From NCBI GenBank assembly GCA_016235805.1, contig JACRIY010000046.1:1-64000 (forward strand): a stretch of 64,000 bases of DNA. Reading direction: 5' to 3'. This stretch comes from Rhodocyclales bacterium (GTDB lineage Bacteria; Pseudomonadota; Gammaproteobacteria; Burkholderiales; Rhodocyclaceae). Under the pieces are notes generated by a model. The model did not search any database. It was not told where the DNA came from and worked only from the letters and a program-made list of their open reading frames with translations. Numbering within the stretch: position 1 is the first letter of the stretch; each line of letters opens with the position of its first letter. The translations under genes and the position numbers were made by a program. This document shows, piece by piece, positions 47,049 through 56,827 of the stretch.

Positions 47049-47083
47049 AACAAACGGCCACCCAAGGGTGGCCGGTTGTTTTT
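47049..47083. terminator. Bidirectional terminator between cytochrome genes
   Basis: CGGCCACCC-AA-GGGTGGCCG (9 bp) with an A-rich left flank and TTGTTTTT on the right, so both strands have a T-tract. It serves the convergent cytochrome b and cytochrome c' genes. Confidence 0.85.
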
Positions 47084-47110
47084 ACATCGGCCCTTGCGGG
47101 CGGTGATTTA

Positions 47111-47578
47111 TTACTTCTGTTCCTTGCGGAACTCGTCGTGGCAGGCCTTGCAGGCCTTGCCGAGATTGCCGAACTGGGCCTTGACGGCGGCGGCATCGCC
47201 CCCGGCGGCGACCTTGGCCAGTTCGTTGGCTTCCTTGTTGTAGGCCGATCCGACTTCCCTTAACTTGGCGGTGTTCGTGAAAAGTTCAGGCTTGACCTCG
47301 GTGTCGTGCCAGCCCTTGCCCTTGTCGGTGCCAGGCGCAAACAGTGCGCCCGAGCCGGAATTGGCCAGCGCCTGAATGGTGTTGGCGGCCTGGATCACCT
47401 GATCCTTGTTGTAGGTGCCTTCGATATTGGCCTTGATGCGGCCCATGCTCCAGCCCAGGGTTTGCATGACCGACTGGCGCCAGCGAATCTGATCCTCAGG
47501 CTTGCCGATCGATTGCGCCAGAGTCGCGCTGGAAAGGCCGATGGCCATAGCGGCAACGACGAACTTGTTGAATTTCAT
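47111..47578 (-). CDS. Cytochrome c'
   Basis: 155 residues. Signal peptide to about residue 21 (TLA before QSIGK). The haem motif CKACH sits near the C-terminus, followed by DEFRKE, the placement typical of the four-helix cytochromes c'. The N-terminal helix IRWRQSVMQTLGWSMGRIK and the KPEL/N-rich loops agree. These periplasmic proteins bind NO and may take part in its removal or storage. It converges with the cytochrome b gene. Confidence 0.93.
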   Translation of the reverse strand: MKFNKFVVAAMAIGLSSATLAQSIGKPEDQIRWRQSVMQTLGWSMGRIKANIEGTYNKDQVIQAANTIQALANSGSGALFAPGTDKGKGWHDTEVKPELFTNTAKLREVGSAYNKEANELAKVAAGGDAAAVKAQFGNLGKACKACHDEFRKEQK

Positions 47579-47706
47579 GTGAACTCCTTGTTCTGTCTAG
47601 GGGAAGGCCAGCAGTAACCGGCTTGGGATATACGGCTGGCGGCCGCCGATTATTCCATGGATCTATCGGCAATCGAGCGACGCCGAGTGTTGGCGGTCAA
47701 GGTCGT

Positions 47707-48036
47707 CTATTCGAACGTCGTGGCAAACACGTGCTTGACGCGCAGCAGACCGCCGTCACCCGCAGCCAGAGCGAGAAACCGGTCGATATTGGGATGCTTG
47801 CCGGGGTTCAGGCGCGCATCCTCGGTGTGTTCCGCATAAAGCTCAAGACCCTTTTTTGCGGCTTCGACGGTAATCGCGCCATAAATCTGCCCGAGGTGAT
47901 TGTAGATGGACAATGAGCCCGCCTGTCCCGGCTTGTTTTCAATGGTGCCAACCAGAACGCCATCCCGATCCAGCAACTGGATCGCCGCTAGGTGCGAAAT
48001 GCGGGGCAACTGCTTGAGGTTCTCGGCGAAGCCCAT
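47707..48036 (-). CDS. DUF2322-like small protein
   Basis: 109 residues, soluble. Blocks: LPRISHLAAIQLLDRDG, IENKPGQAGSLSIYNHLGQ, LYAEHTEDARLNPGKHPNIDR. This resembles the DUF2322 family, recalled from memory. It starts one base after the purB stop and is likely co-transcribed with it. No function is known. Confidence 0.75.
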   Translation of the reverse strand: MGFAENLKQLPRISHLAAIQLLDRDGVLVGTIENKPGQAGSLSIYNHLGQIYGAITVEAAKKGLELYAEHTEDARLNPGKHPNIDRFLALAAGDGGLLRVKHVFATTFE

Positions 48037-48037
48037 C

Positions 48038-49453
<1,416 letters not shown>

Positions 49454-49548
49454 TTAACATGCAGGCCGGGCCGCGCCGGGAACGGAAGCCGCTTGGCATC
49501 TGGGCCGCATGGTATAGTTTCCCCGCTTCGAACTTCCCGATTTCCCCA

Positions 49549-50157
49549 ATGAAACTGATCGGTTCGCTTACCAGTCCCTACGTTCGCAAGATCCGCGTCG
49601 TGCTCGCGGAAAAAAAGATCGATTACGATCTCGTTCTCGACAATCCCTGGGCCGCGGACAATCAGGTTGGTGCGCTGAATCCGCTCGGGAAAGTACCGGT
49701 TCTGGTCCTTGACGATGACAGCACCCTCTATGATTCGCGCGTCATCGCCGAGTACCTGGATACGGTGGCGCCCAACAATCGGCTAATCCCCGCTTCCGGT
49801 CGCGAACGAATCAGCGTTAAGCGCTGGGAGGCGCTCGCCGACGGAGTGCTCGATGCAGCCGTCGCGGCGTTTCTTGAGGCAAAGCGCCCCGATGGTGAGC
49901 GCAGTCCGTCCTGGATCGAACGCCAGCGCGGCAAGATAGATCAGGCGCTGAAGGTAATGGCCGACGACTTGGGGGACCAGCCATGGTGTCACGGCACAGG
50001 GTTCTCGCTGGCGGATGTCGCGGTGGGTTGTGCGCTGGGTTACGTGTCGTTCCGGCTGGCCGACATCCCTTGGGCTGGCCAATACCCGAAATTGTCGGCC
50101 CTGTATGAGAAGCTGATGCAACGCCAGGCGTTTGCGGACACCGTGCCGCGGGCCTAG
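49549..50157 (+). CDS. Glutathione S-transferase family protein (YibF-like)
   Basis: 202 residues from ATG 49549 (MKLIGSLTSPYVRK). Thioredoxin-like N-terminal domain with SLTSPYVRKIRVVLAEKKI and GKVPVLVLDDDSTLYDSRVIAEYLD (the S of the glutathione site), then an all-helical C-terminal domain. The SPYVRK start is YibF-like. It probably conjugates or reduces with glutathione; the substrate is unknown. Its stop overlaps the convergent 50154 gene by 4 bp. Confidence 0.92.
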   Translation: MKLIGSLTSPYVRKIRVVLAEKKIDYDLVLDNPWAADNQVGALNPLGKVPVLVLDDDSTLYDSRVIAEYLDTVAPNNRLIPASGRERISVKRWEALADGVLDAAVAAFLEAKRPDGERSPSWIERQRGKIDQALKVMADDLGDQPWCHGTGFSLADVAVGCALGYVSFRLADIPWAGQYPKLSALYEKLMQRQAFADTVPRA

Positions 50158-50543
50158 TCGGTCGATTTTGGTTCGGTCATGCCGGCCGAGCCGTCGAGGC
50201 GGGCCATGAGTCTCGGCAGCAGATTTCGTTCAGCTTGATGGGTCAGTTCTCCCATCAACTGGTCTGCGAGCCCATCCGTCACCTTCAGCACGGCGTGCGG
50301 CAATTCCTGTTCAAGCCAGCGCGACAATTCATCGCGCAACGCGTCAAGATGCTGCTGCATGTGAGGCGGTGCGGTCGCGAATGCGATGTCATGTTCCGAG
50401 ACAATTTCCGTCAGAACCGGCAAGTCATCGTCTGCTGGCGCGGCCGGTTGCTGCATTGCCTGGGTTCCGGCGACATAGGTGCGCGAGCGCCGGATCAGAG
50501 CGTCGGCCTTTTGCAGGATTTCCCTGGTGCCGTCGTCAGCCAT
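50154..50543 (-). CDS. Hypothetical helical protein of the pepA-holC operon
   Basis: 129 residues from ATG 50543, which overlaps the holC end by 8 bp. Longer in-frame starts run inside holC. It is charged and helical: ILQKADALIRRSRTYVAG near the N-terminus and HLDALRDELSRWLEQELPHAVLKV in the middle. No domain recognised. Its place after holC is conserved in many betaproteobacteria as far as I recall, so a link to replication or proteolysis is only a guess. Confidence 0.72.
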   Translation of the reverse strand: MADDGTREILQKADALIRRSRTYVAGTQAMQQPAAPADDDLPVLTEIVSEHDIAFATAPPHMQQHLDALRDELSRWLEQELPHAVLKVTDGLADQLMGELTHQAERNLLPRLMARLDGSAGMTEPKSTD

Positions 50544-50973
50544 TGGACTCGAAGCCGTTCGAAATATCGTCGTTCCTGAGGGGGTAGCCGCGCTCGCGAT
50601 AGAAGCGGAAACGCTCTCTGCCCGGCAGGCGGTCGTGGTCATCGACGCTGACTATCTCGACGAGGCTCTGGAACCGACTGAACCCGGGCGGAACTTCGTC
50701 GGAAAGGTTCAACAGGCATTCGTCGCTAACCGGATTATCCAGCCCGGAGGCGAGAACGATTGGCGTTTCCTGGGCCAGCCGGTCATCAGCCATGCAGTGA
50801 GCGACAAAGCCGGTCGCCGGAGTAGACCAGAGCAGGCGATCCAGTTTCTGGCAATCGTCATTCGACGGGACATAGACGACGACCGGACGATGTTCATCTC
50901 CGGCGCGGCCCAACCATTCCGCGACCGCCTGCAGGCGGTTTCCTGCACCATGATAGAAATGGATATTTGTCAT
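50536..50973 (-). CDS. holC: DNA polymerase III chi subunit
   Basis: 145 residues. It starts [23 protein letters not shown], the HolC fold, with [22 protein letters not shown] and FVAHCMADD. Chi links the clamp loader to SSB. It overlaps pepA by 4 bp, the conserved pepA-holC-valS neighbourhood, although valS is elsewhere here. Confidence 0.93.
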   Translation of the reverse strand: MTNIHFYHGAGNRLQAVAEWLGRAGDEHRPVVVYVPSNDDCQKLDRLLWSTPATGFVAHCMADDRLAQETPIVLASGLDNPVSDECLLNLSDEVPPGFSRFQSLVEIVSVDDHDRLPGRERFRFYRERGYPLRNDDISNGFESNG

Positions 50974-52493
50974 CGCCGCCCGCGTTTGCCGTCAGTTTCT
51001 CTTGCTGCATTGGCGCGGTCGATCAGGAATTGACTCAGCAACGGCACCGGGCGCCCGGTGGCTCCCTTGTCCTTGCCCGAGCGCCATGCCGTGCCGGCAA
51101 TGTCGAGGTGCGCCCACTGGTACTTTTCCGTGAACCGGGCGAGGAAGCAAGCCGCGGTAATCGTTCCGGCCGGCTTGCCGCCAATATTCGCCATGTCGGC
51201 GAAGTTGCTCTTCAACTGTTCCTGGTAGTCGTCCCAGAGCGGCATCTGCCAGGCGCGGTCGTAGGCTTCCTGGCCGGCATCGAGCAATTCCTTCGCGAGG
51301 CCTTCATTGTTTGCAAGCAATCCGGTTGCGACGTGGCCCAGTGCAATCACGCAGGCACCGGTCAGCGTTGCGATATCGACGACGCATTGCGGTTCAAAGC
51401 GCTCGACATAGGTCAGCGCATCACAGAGGATCAGTCGTCCCTCGGCATCGGTGTTTAGTATCTCCACGGTCTGGCCCGACATCGAGGTAATCACGTCGCC
51501 CGGCTTTGTCGCCGCGCCCCCCGGCATGTTCTCCGTTGATGGAATCACCCCGATGACGTTGAGCGGCAGTTGCATGATGGCGATGGACTTGAGTGTCCCC
51601 AGCACGCTGGCGGCGCCACACATGTCATATTTCATTTCGTCCATTTCGGCGCCGGGTTTGAGTGAAATGCCGCCGGAGTCGAACGTGATGCCCTTGCCGA
51701 CGAGTACCACCGGCTTTGCTCCAACGGGGCCTCCCAGGTGACGAATGACAATGAACTTTGGCGGCTCGTGCGATCCCCGCGCGACGGAGAGCAAGGTGTT
51801 CATGCCCAGCTTTTCCATATCGGCACGGTCAAGGATGTCAACGCCCAGTCCGTGCGATGCCGCGAGTTGCCGCGCCTGCTCGGCAAGGTAGGTCGGAGTG
51901 CAGATGTTTCCCGGAAGGTTGCCGAGGTCCTTCGCCAGTTCGACGCCTGCACCCATCGCCATGCCTTGCGCGAGCGCCAGTTCGGCGGCGGCCAGTTCGT
52001 TGCGGCGTGCGACGCAGAACGTCAACTTGCGCAGCGGTCGCCGAACGGCTTCCTTCTTAGACTTGAGGCGTTCGAACCGATACAGAGTTTCTTGGGCCAC
52101 GAGTGCGGCTTGGCGAATCTTCCAGGATACGTCGCGCTTTCTGACGGGCAGGTCCGTCAGGAACACGGTGCCATCGAAGCCACCGGTTTCATTCAGTTGG
52201 CGAACTGCCGTTGCTATCGCCGAGCGGTATTCCTTTTCACGGAACTCCCGTTCTTTGCCAAGTCCGACCAGCAGAACCCGGTCGGCTTCGATACCGGAAA
52301 CGCCATGCAGCAGCAGGCTTGTGCCCGCCTTGCCCTCCATGTCGCCACGACGGAGGATATCGCTCAGAAACTGCTTGCTTGCCTGATCGATTACTTCGGC
52401 TGCAGCAGAAAGCTTTCTGGCTTCGAACACGCCGACAACGACGCACGCGCTGCGCTGCTTTTCCGGGCTTCCGCTTTTTATGCTAAATTCCAA
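50970..52493 (-). CDS. pepA: Leucyl aminopeptidase
   Basis: 507 residues from TTG 52493, with AAAGGGG about six bases upstream; 18 earlier codons lack family character. M17 signature [14 protein letters not shown]. Metal and active-site block [26 protein letters not shown] (about 265-290), and [11 protein letters not shown] hexameric Mn/Zn exopeptidase that in some species also binds DNA at recombination sites. It diverges from lptF. Confidence 0.96.
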   Translation of the reverse strand: MEFSIKSGSPEKQRSACVVVGVFEARKLSAAAEVIDQASKQFLSDILRRGDMEGKAGTSLLLHGVSGIEADRVLLVGLGKEREFREKEYRSAIATAVRQLNETGGFDGTVFLTDLPVRKRDVSWKIRQAALVAQETLYRFERLKSKKEAVRRPLRKLTFCVARRNELAAAELALAQGMAMGAGVELAKDLGNLPGNICTPTYLAEQARQLAASHGLGVDILDRADMEKLGMNTLLSVARGSHEPPKFIVIRHLGGPVGAKPVVLVGKGITFDSGGISLKPGAEMDEMKYDMCGAASVLGTLKSIAIMQLPLNVIGVIPSTENMPGGAATKPGDVITSMSGQTVEILNTDAEGRLILCDALTYVERFEPQCVVDIATLTGACVIALGHVATGLLANNEGLAKELLDAGQEAYDRAWQMPLWDDYQEQLKSNFADMANIGGKPAGTITAACFLARFTEKYQWAHLDIAGTAWRSGKDKGATGRPVPLLSQFLIDRANAARETDGKRGRR

Positions 52494-52614
52494 AACATAC
52501 CCCTTTCCGGTGGCTGGAAATCCTCGAAAGCATGATGTTTCGGGCAATTTCCATGCTGTTGCCCATTATTCCCCAAGTTTTCTCCAAATGTCAAAGCGGA
52601 CATTCTGCTAAGCG

Positions 52615-53697
52615 ATGATTTTTCAGCGTGCCGCGATTCGAGAATTTACAAACACTGCGGCGGGAGTTTTCGTCGCACTGTTCGCAATCCTGATGACAAC
52701 CCAGTTGATCCGTCTCCTGGGAGATGCCGCCGGCGGCAAGTTGGCGTCTGAGGCCGTAATTGCCTTGCTCGGCTTCCGGGCGATCAGCTATCTGCCGGTG
52801 TTGTTGTCGCTGACAGTTTTTATCGCAGTACTTATGACCTTGTCGCGCTGGTACCGCGATTCCGAGATGGTGGTGTGGCTGGCGTCGGGAATTCCCCTGA
52901 CTGCGTGGGTCGTCCCGGTATTGAAGTTTGCCGGGCCGCCGGTGGTGGTCATCGCGCTGCTTTCCCTGCTACTCGCACCTTGGGCGAACTGGAAAAGTGA
53001 GACTTATCGCCAGACCATGAATCAGCGAGACGATGTTGCACGGGTATCGCCCGGCGCGTTCAACGAGTCGGGTTCCGCGGATCGGGTGTTCTTTGTCGAA
53101 AGTGCCGCTGGCGAGGACGGGAAGGTCAAGAACGTTTTCATCAGTTCGATTCAGCATGGTCGGCTGGGGGTGATGGCGACCGCCCAGGGGCACACCGAGA
53201 CAATGAGCAACGGTGACAGGTTTCTGGTGCTCGATCGCGGGCGACGCTATGAGGGCACGGCGGGGACGGCGGAATATCGGGTAATGGAGTTCGATCGATA
53301 CTTTGTTCGAATTGAAACCAAGGAAGCAAGGGGCTTCGAAGATTCGCCACGCACCAAGCCGCTGTGGGATCTGGTGCGCGATCGGCAACCGGCCCATCTG
53401 GCCGAGTTGCTCTGGCGAATTGGTTTGCCGTTGGCGGCATTGAATTTGGCCGTGCTGGCGATTCCGCTTGCATTCGTCAATCCGCGTGCCGGGCGCGCCA
53501 ACAACCTCCTGTTTGCGCTTCTCGCTTACATGATCTACAGCAATCTGTTGAGCGTGAGCCAGGCATGGGTGGCGCAAGGCAAGCTGCGCTTCGAAGTTGG
53601 CGTTTGGGCTGTGCACGTTGGGATGTTTCTCCTGCTTGTCGTCCTGTTCTACAGGCGCCAAAACCCGCTTGCATGGGGGAGATTGCGTTGGCGCTGA
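52615..53697 (+). CDS. lptF: LptF, LPS export permease
   Basis: 360 residues. Six membrane helices in the LptF/LptG plan: four before the large periplasmic beta domain (about 140-265) and two after. It starts MIFQRAAIREFTNTAAGVFVALF, the LptF pattern. With LptG and LptB it extracts LPS from the inner membrane. lptG overlaps its 3' end. Confidence 0.96.
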   Translation: MIFQRAAIREFTNTAAGVFVALFAILMTTQLIRLLGDAAGGKLASEAVIALLGFRAISYLPVLLSLTVFIAVLMTLSRWYRDSEMVVWLASGIPLTAWVVPVLKFAGPPVVVIALLSLLLAPWANWKSETYRQTMNQRDDVARVSPGAFNESGSADRVFFVESAAGEDGKVKNVFISSIQHGRLGVMATAQGHTETMSNGDRFLVLDRGRRYEGTAGTAEYRVMEFDRYFVRIETKEARGFEDSPRTKPLWDLVRDRQPAHLAELLWRIGLPLAALNLAVLAIPLAFVNPRAGRANNLLFALLAYMIYSNLLSVSQAWVAQGKLRFEVGVWAVHVGMFLLLVVLFYRRQNPLAWGRLRWR

Positions 53698-54773
53698 AGT
53701 TCAACATTTATGAACGCCATCTGGCGCGAGAAATCTACGCAACAACAAGCCTCGTACTGCTTGCCTTCTTGATGCTTTTTGCATTCTTCGACCTGATTCA
53801 CCAGCTCGAGAGCATAGGCAAGGGTGGCTACCAGATTCAGCATGCACTGGGATATGTCGTACTGACCTTGCCCGGGCGGCTCTATGAATTGTTTCCGATC
53901 GGCGTGCTGATTGGAACCTTGTATGCGTTGACGGTGCTGGCGCGACATTCCGAGATTACGGTATTGCGCGCAGCCGGCCTGTCTACGCGGGATTTTCTGT
54001 TCGTACTTGCCAAAATCGGAATAGTGTTTTCCGCTCTTACCCTGCTGGTTGGCGAGTTCGTCGCTCCGCCCTCGGAGCGCGCGGCTCAGCAATTGAGGCT
54101 CAAGGCCATGGGGGCTTTGGTGGCGCAGGAGTTTCGTTCCGGGTTGTGGGTCCGCGACGAGCGTTCGTTCGTCAATGTGCGCGAAGTTTTGCCAGACACA
54201 ACGCTGCAGAATGTTCGCGTCTTCGAGTTCGACGATCGGTTTCAGCTTCGCTCGATCAGTCAGGCCGATGGTGGTCGATACATCAAGGATGGAATTTGGC
54301 AGCTTGATGGCGTGGTGCGCACTGTATTTACGGGCGATGCCGCGCATGTCGAGAAATATCGCGAACTGCAGTGGAAATCAGCGCTCAATCCGGACCTGCT
54401 GGCGGTGCTCATGGTCGTGCCGGAACGCATGTCCTTGGTGAATCTATACCTGTACATCAGGCATTTGAGCGGAAATCAGCAAAAGACCGATCGTTACGAC
54501 ATTGCGATCTGGAAAAAGCTGATCTATCCCATGGCGGCGGTCGTCATGATGGTGCTGGCACTTCCGTTTGCCTACATGCAGGATCGTATGGGTGCCGTCA
54601 GCATTCGGGTCTTTGCCGGAATCATGCTTGGTATCGGCTTCCACATGCTCAACGGACTTTTTTCCAGTCTCGGGGTTATCAACAGCTGGCCACCGTTCTT
54701 TTCTGCAATTACCCCCAGCGTAATCTTTCTTCTGACTGCTGCAGGGCTGCTGTGGTGGGTTGAGCGACGTTGA
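53688..54773 (+). CDS. lptG: LptG, LPS export permease
   Basis: 361 residues from TTG 53688, with GGGGGAGA five to six bases upstream; an in-frame ATG at 53673 lacks an RBS. It starts ALKFNIYERHLAREIYATT. Six helices with a periplasmic domain; ARHSEITVLRAAGLSTR is the coupling-helix region. The C-terminal block DRMGAVSIRVFAGIMLGIGFHMLNGLFSSLG (outline) is family typical. It overlaps lptF by 10 bp. Confidence 0.95.
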   Translation: MALKFNIYERHLAREIYATTSLVLLAFLMLFAFFDLIHQLESIGKGGYQIQHALGYVVLTLPGRLYELFPIGVLIGTLYALTVLARHSEITVLRAAGLSTRDFLFVLAKIGIVFSALTLLVGEFVAPPSERAAQQLRLKAMGALVAQEFRSGLWVRDERSFVNVREVLPDTTLQNVRVFEFDDRFQLRSISQADGGRYIKDGIWQLDGVVRTVFTGDAAHVEKYRELQWKSALNPDLLAVLMVVPERMSLVNLYLYIRHLSGNQQKTDRYDIAIWKKLIYPMAAVVMMVLALPFAYMQDRMGAVSIRVFAGIMLGIGFHMLNGLFSSLGVINSWPPFFSAITPSVIFLLTAAGLLWWVERR

Positions 54774-54779
54774 TTGTTT

Positions 54780-55226
54780 CTAGTGCGACTTGAATACGAT
54801 ACGAGTTCCGGCTAGCCGGTCGTGAAGGAACTGGCGGTCCCGATCGAACAGCGCCCAAAAGATTCCGACCCCGAAATAAATTAGGCTTGGCCAAGTAAGC
54901 GCATATCGCAATGCCAGACGGGACAGACTGGGCTGCTCTCCATCCGGTGTCGCTATCCGAATGTTCCAAGTTTGCATCGCGAGAGTTTGTCCTCCGTGAT
55001 GCCAGTACCAGAGAAAATAGCATCCAACCACGACGAACACATTGCAAAGGAGAGCCCAGCCAGGCAGAAGCAGATTGAATCCCATGCCCAAAATGAGCTG
55101 CGGCAACATGAACCCGACTGACAGAACGCCAAGCAGCAGCAAACTATCGTAGGCCATGCTTGCAATTCGACGGCCGAACCCGGGAAATTCACCTGCTGGG
55201 CGTGGCATGCGATTGAATGGAAACAC
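54780..55226 (-). CDS. RDD-family membrane protein
   Basis: 148 residues from GTG 55226; ATG 55208 is an alternative. It starts near FGRRIASMAYDSLLLLG, the RxxA-x-x-D RDD pattern, with three membrane helices (about 28-45, 60-78, 110-130) and GQTLAMQTWNIRI. The family may transport or bind small molecules; function unknown. It starts two bases after the DUF3106 stop, so it is coupled in the sigma-factor operon. It converges on lptG. Confidence 0.88.
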   Translation of the reverse strand: MFPFNRMPRPAGEFPGFGRRIASMAYDSLLLLGVLSVGFMLPQLILGMGFNLLLPGWALLCNVFVVVGCYFLWYWHHGGQTLAMQTWNIRIATPDGEQPSLSRLALRYALTWPSLIYFGVGIFWALFDRDRQFLHDRLAGTRIVFKSH

Positions 55227-55228
55227 TC

Positions 55229-55753
55229 TTAGCGATTCGTCGCTGGCATGGATACGGGCGGATTTCCTGAAACTGCCGGTACTACCGGTGCGACGGTCGA
55301 CTTCGACGGTGCGGGGCGCGCAGCGGGCTTGCTAGCCGCCTCCGCTTCCAGGCGGGCTTTCTCGCCCTCCGGTAGGTCTTTATATTCCTGCCATTTGAGC
55401 TTGACTGCCTCCTTCTTTTCTGGAGGAGCCTTTTGCATGGATTTGTACTGGTCTCTTGCGCGTTTGCGCTCTTCTGGCGTGAGCTTCGCCCAAGTCGTCA
55501 TTCTGCGCTGGATGCGGGTCTGCTCATCAGGGCTAAGAGCCTGGTAGCGCTGTGCAATTCCCAGCCATTTCTTGCGCCTGAAGCCGTCAAGCTGGTCCCA
55601 TTCACCGGCGAGTGGAGAGAGGACACGCTTCTGTTCCGCGCTTAGCTCACTCCAGGACGGCTGTGAAAGCGGAGGGACGATGACGGCGCTGCTGTTTGGA
55701 GCAACCAGCCAGAGCGCTACTGCGAAGATGAGTCCGAAGCGCGTTCGAGCCAT
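55229..55753 (-). CDS. DUF3106 secreted protein
   Basis: 174 residues. Signal peptide to about residue 23. Three helical repeats rich in L/W with LSAEQKRVLSPLAGEWDQLD, RRKKWLGIAQRYQALSPDEQ and TPEERKRARDQYKSMQKAPPEKK. The tail is Pro/Ala-rich. It has the W-x-x-L / LSPEEQ repeat pattern of DUF3106, reminiscent of Spy/CpxP-like periplasmic proteins. It overlaps DUF3619 by 37 bp. Confidence 0.88.
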   Translation of the reverse strand: MARTRFGLIFAVALWLVAPNSSAVIVPPLSQPSWSELSAEQKRVLSPLAGEWDQLDGFRRKKWLGIAQRYQALSPDEQTRIQRRMTTWAKLTPEERKRARDQYKSMQKAPPEKKEAVKLKWQEYKDLPEGEKARLEAEAASKPAARPAPSKSTVAPVVPAVSGNPPVSMPATNR

Positions 55754-56103
55754 GCGTGGAAGCCTCGGTCAAGATAGGCGGACGGTGGAAGCTCGTCAGC
55801 AAGAAGGGCGCTGTCGATTTCCTCGTATTCCTGCGCTTGTTCGTAAGCATTCCAGTAATACGTCCCGGTTGCGCCAATCACCAGAGCCATGGCGGCGATC
55901 AAGCTTCGAGCGTACGGAAACACCGCCAGCTCAACGCTGTGCCCGATGCCGGCGAGCCGCAGTCCGCGAACCGGCACACGTTGCCTGTTTAGTGCGCTTT
56001 GGCGCGCTTCCTGCAGGCGAACCGTAACTTTCCTGTCCAAGGTATCCACACCCTTGTTAAGGATTTGTCTTGTCTTGTATCCGAATTCCGTATCTTGATT
56101 CAT
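55717..56103 (-). CDS. DUF3619 membrane protein (possible anti-sigma factor)
   Basis: 128 residues. An N-terminal soluble part of about 60 residues (FGYKTRQILNKGVDTLDRKVTVRLQEARQSAL in outline), one membrane helix (about 68-84, SLIAAMALVIGATGTYYW) and an acidic tail (DSALLADELPPSAYLDRGF). Its start overlaps the sigma gene stop by 4 bp. Position and topology are those of an anti-sigma factor; direct evidence is lacking. Confidence 0.88.
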   Translation of the reverse strand: MNQDTEFGYKTRQILNKGVDTLDRKVTVRLQEARQSALNRQRVPVRGLRLAGIGHSVELAVFPYARSLIAAMALVIGATGTYYWNAYEQAQEYEEIDSALLADELPPSAYLDRGFHAWLERASDSSSQ

Positions 56104-56663
56104 AACACGATGCCCTTTGCCTTGAGCGCTGCAGCCAAAGTATGTGTGGCACGCGAACAGTGCGTTTTCACGCTACCTTCGGTGCATCCCATCGCCGCAG
56201 CAGTCTCGGCAATATCCATTTCCTCCCAGTAACGCATCAGAAAGGCTTCGCGTTGACGTGGTGGCAACTTGGAAACCTCTTTTTCAATAATTCCAATAAG
56301 TTGAGAGCGCTCCAATTCTCTGTCGGGCCCTCTAAATCCATCGGACTCCTTGGTGACCACATAAGTTTCAAGTGGATCAGTTTCTTCCTCTTCTCCGGAA
56401 GACAATGAGGAAAGCAAGGTCGTCCACAGGGACCGCACCTTGGATCGCCTGTAACTGTCACGAATGGCGTTTTGCAAGATTCTCTGAAAGAGCATCGGCC
56501 ATTCGGCGACAGGTCGATCACCGTATTTTTCCGCAAGGCGCATCATTGCGTCCTGAACAATGTCCAGCGCCGTTTCCTCGTTTCGCACTGCGAACATCGC
56601 CTGCTTGAAGGCGCGTCGCTCTACTCCGGCAAGGAAGTCCGATAGCTCAGTTCGGGAACCCAG
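56100..56663 (-). CDS. ECF-like RNA polymerase sigma factor, possible CUG start
   Basis: 187 residues if begun at CTG 56663, which has AGGAG six bases upstream. The first ATG, at 56597, would remove the front of region 2 (LSDFLAGVERRAFKQA), which family members keep. Region 2: MFAVRNEETALDIVQDAMMRLAEKY. An acidic linker follows (SSGEEEETDPLE). Region 4: LPPRQREAFLMRYWEEMDIAETAAAMGCTEGSVKTHCSRA. It transcribes a stress or envelope regulon, target unknown. It heads the operon sigma-DUF3619-DUF3106-RDD and diverges from ilvB. Confidence 0.88.
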   Translation of the reverse strand: MGSRTELSDFLAGVERRAFKQAMFAVRNEETALDIVQDAMMRLAEKYGDRPVAEWPMLFQRILQNAIRDSYRRSKVRSLWTTLLSSLSSGEEEETDPLETYVVTKESDGFRGPDRELERSQLIGIIEKEVSKLPPRQREAFLMRYWEEMDIAETAAAMGCTEGSVKTHCSRATHTLAAALKAKGIVL

Positions 56664-56761
56664 AAGCTTCTCCTGAAGCCTGTATTCAATTTAAAAACCC
56701 CAAGGGCGAACTATAGCCCCTATGAATGTCAATTCCTGAACCGGATTCGGAGACATAAATC

Positions 56762-56790
56762 TTGACCATTCGCGAACGAGCCAGTATGGT
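56762..56790 (+). promoter_or_regulatory. Predicted sigma-70 promoter for ilvBHC
   Basis: TTGACC, a 17-bp spacer, then TATGGT, 37 bp before the ilvB ATG. No leader peptide or attenuator hairpin is seen between. Confidence 0.6.
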
Positions 56791-56827
56791 TATATGTTTC
56801 ACTCAAAAAGTGCAACAGGTGTAATCA

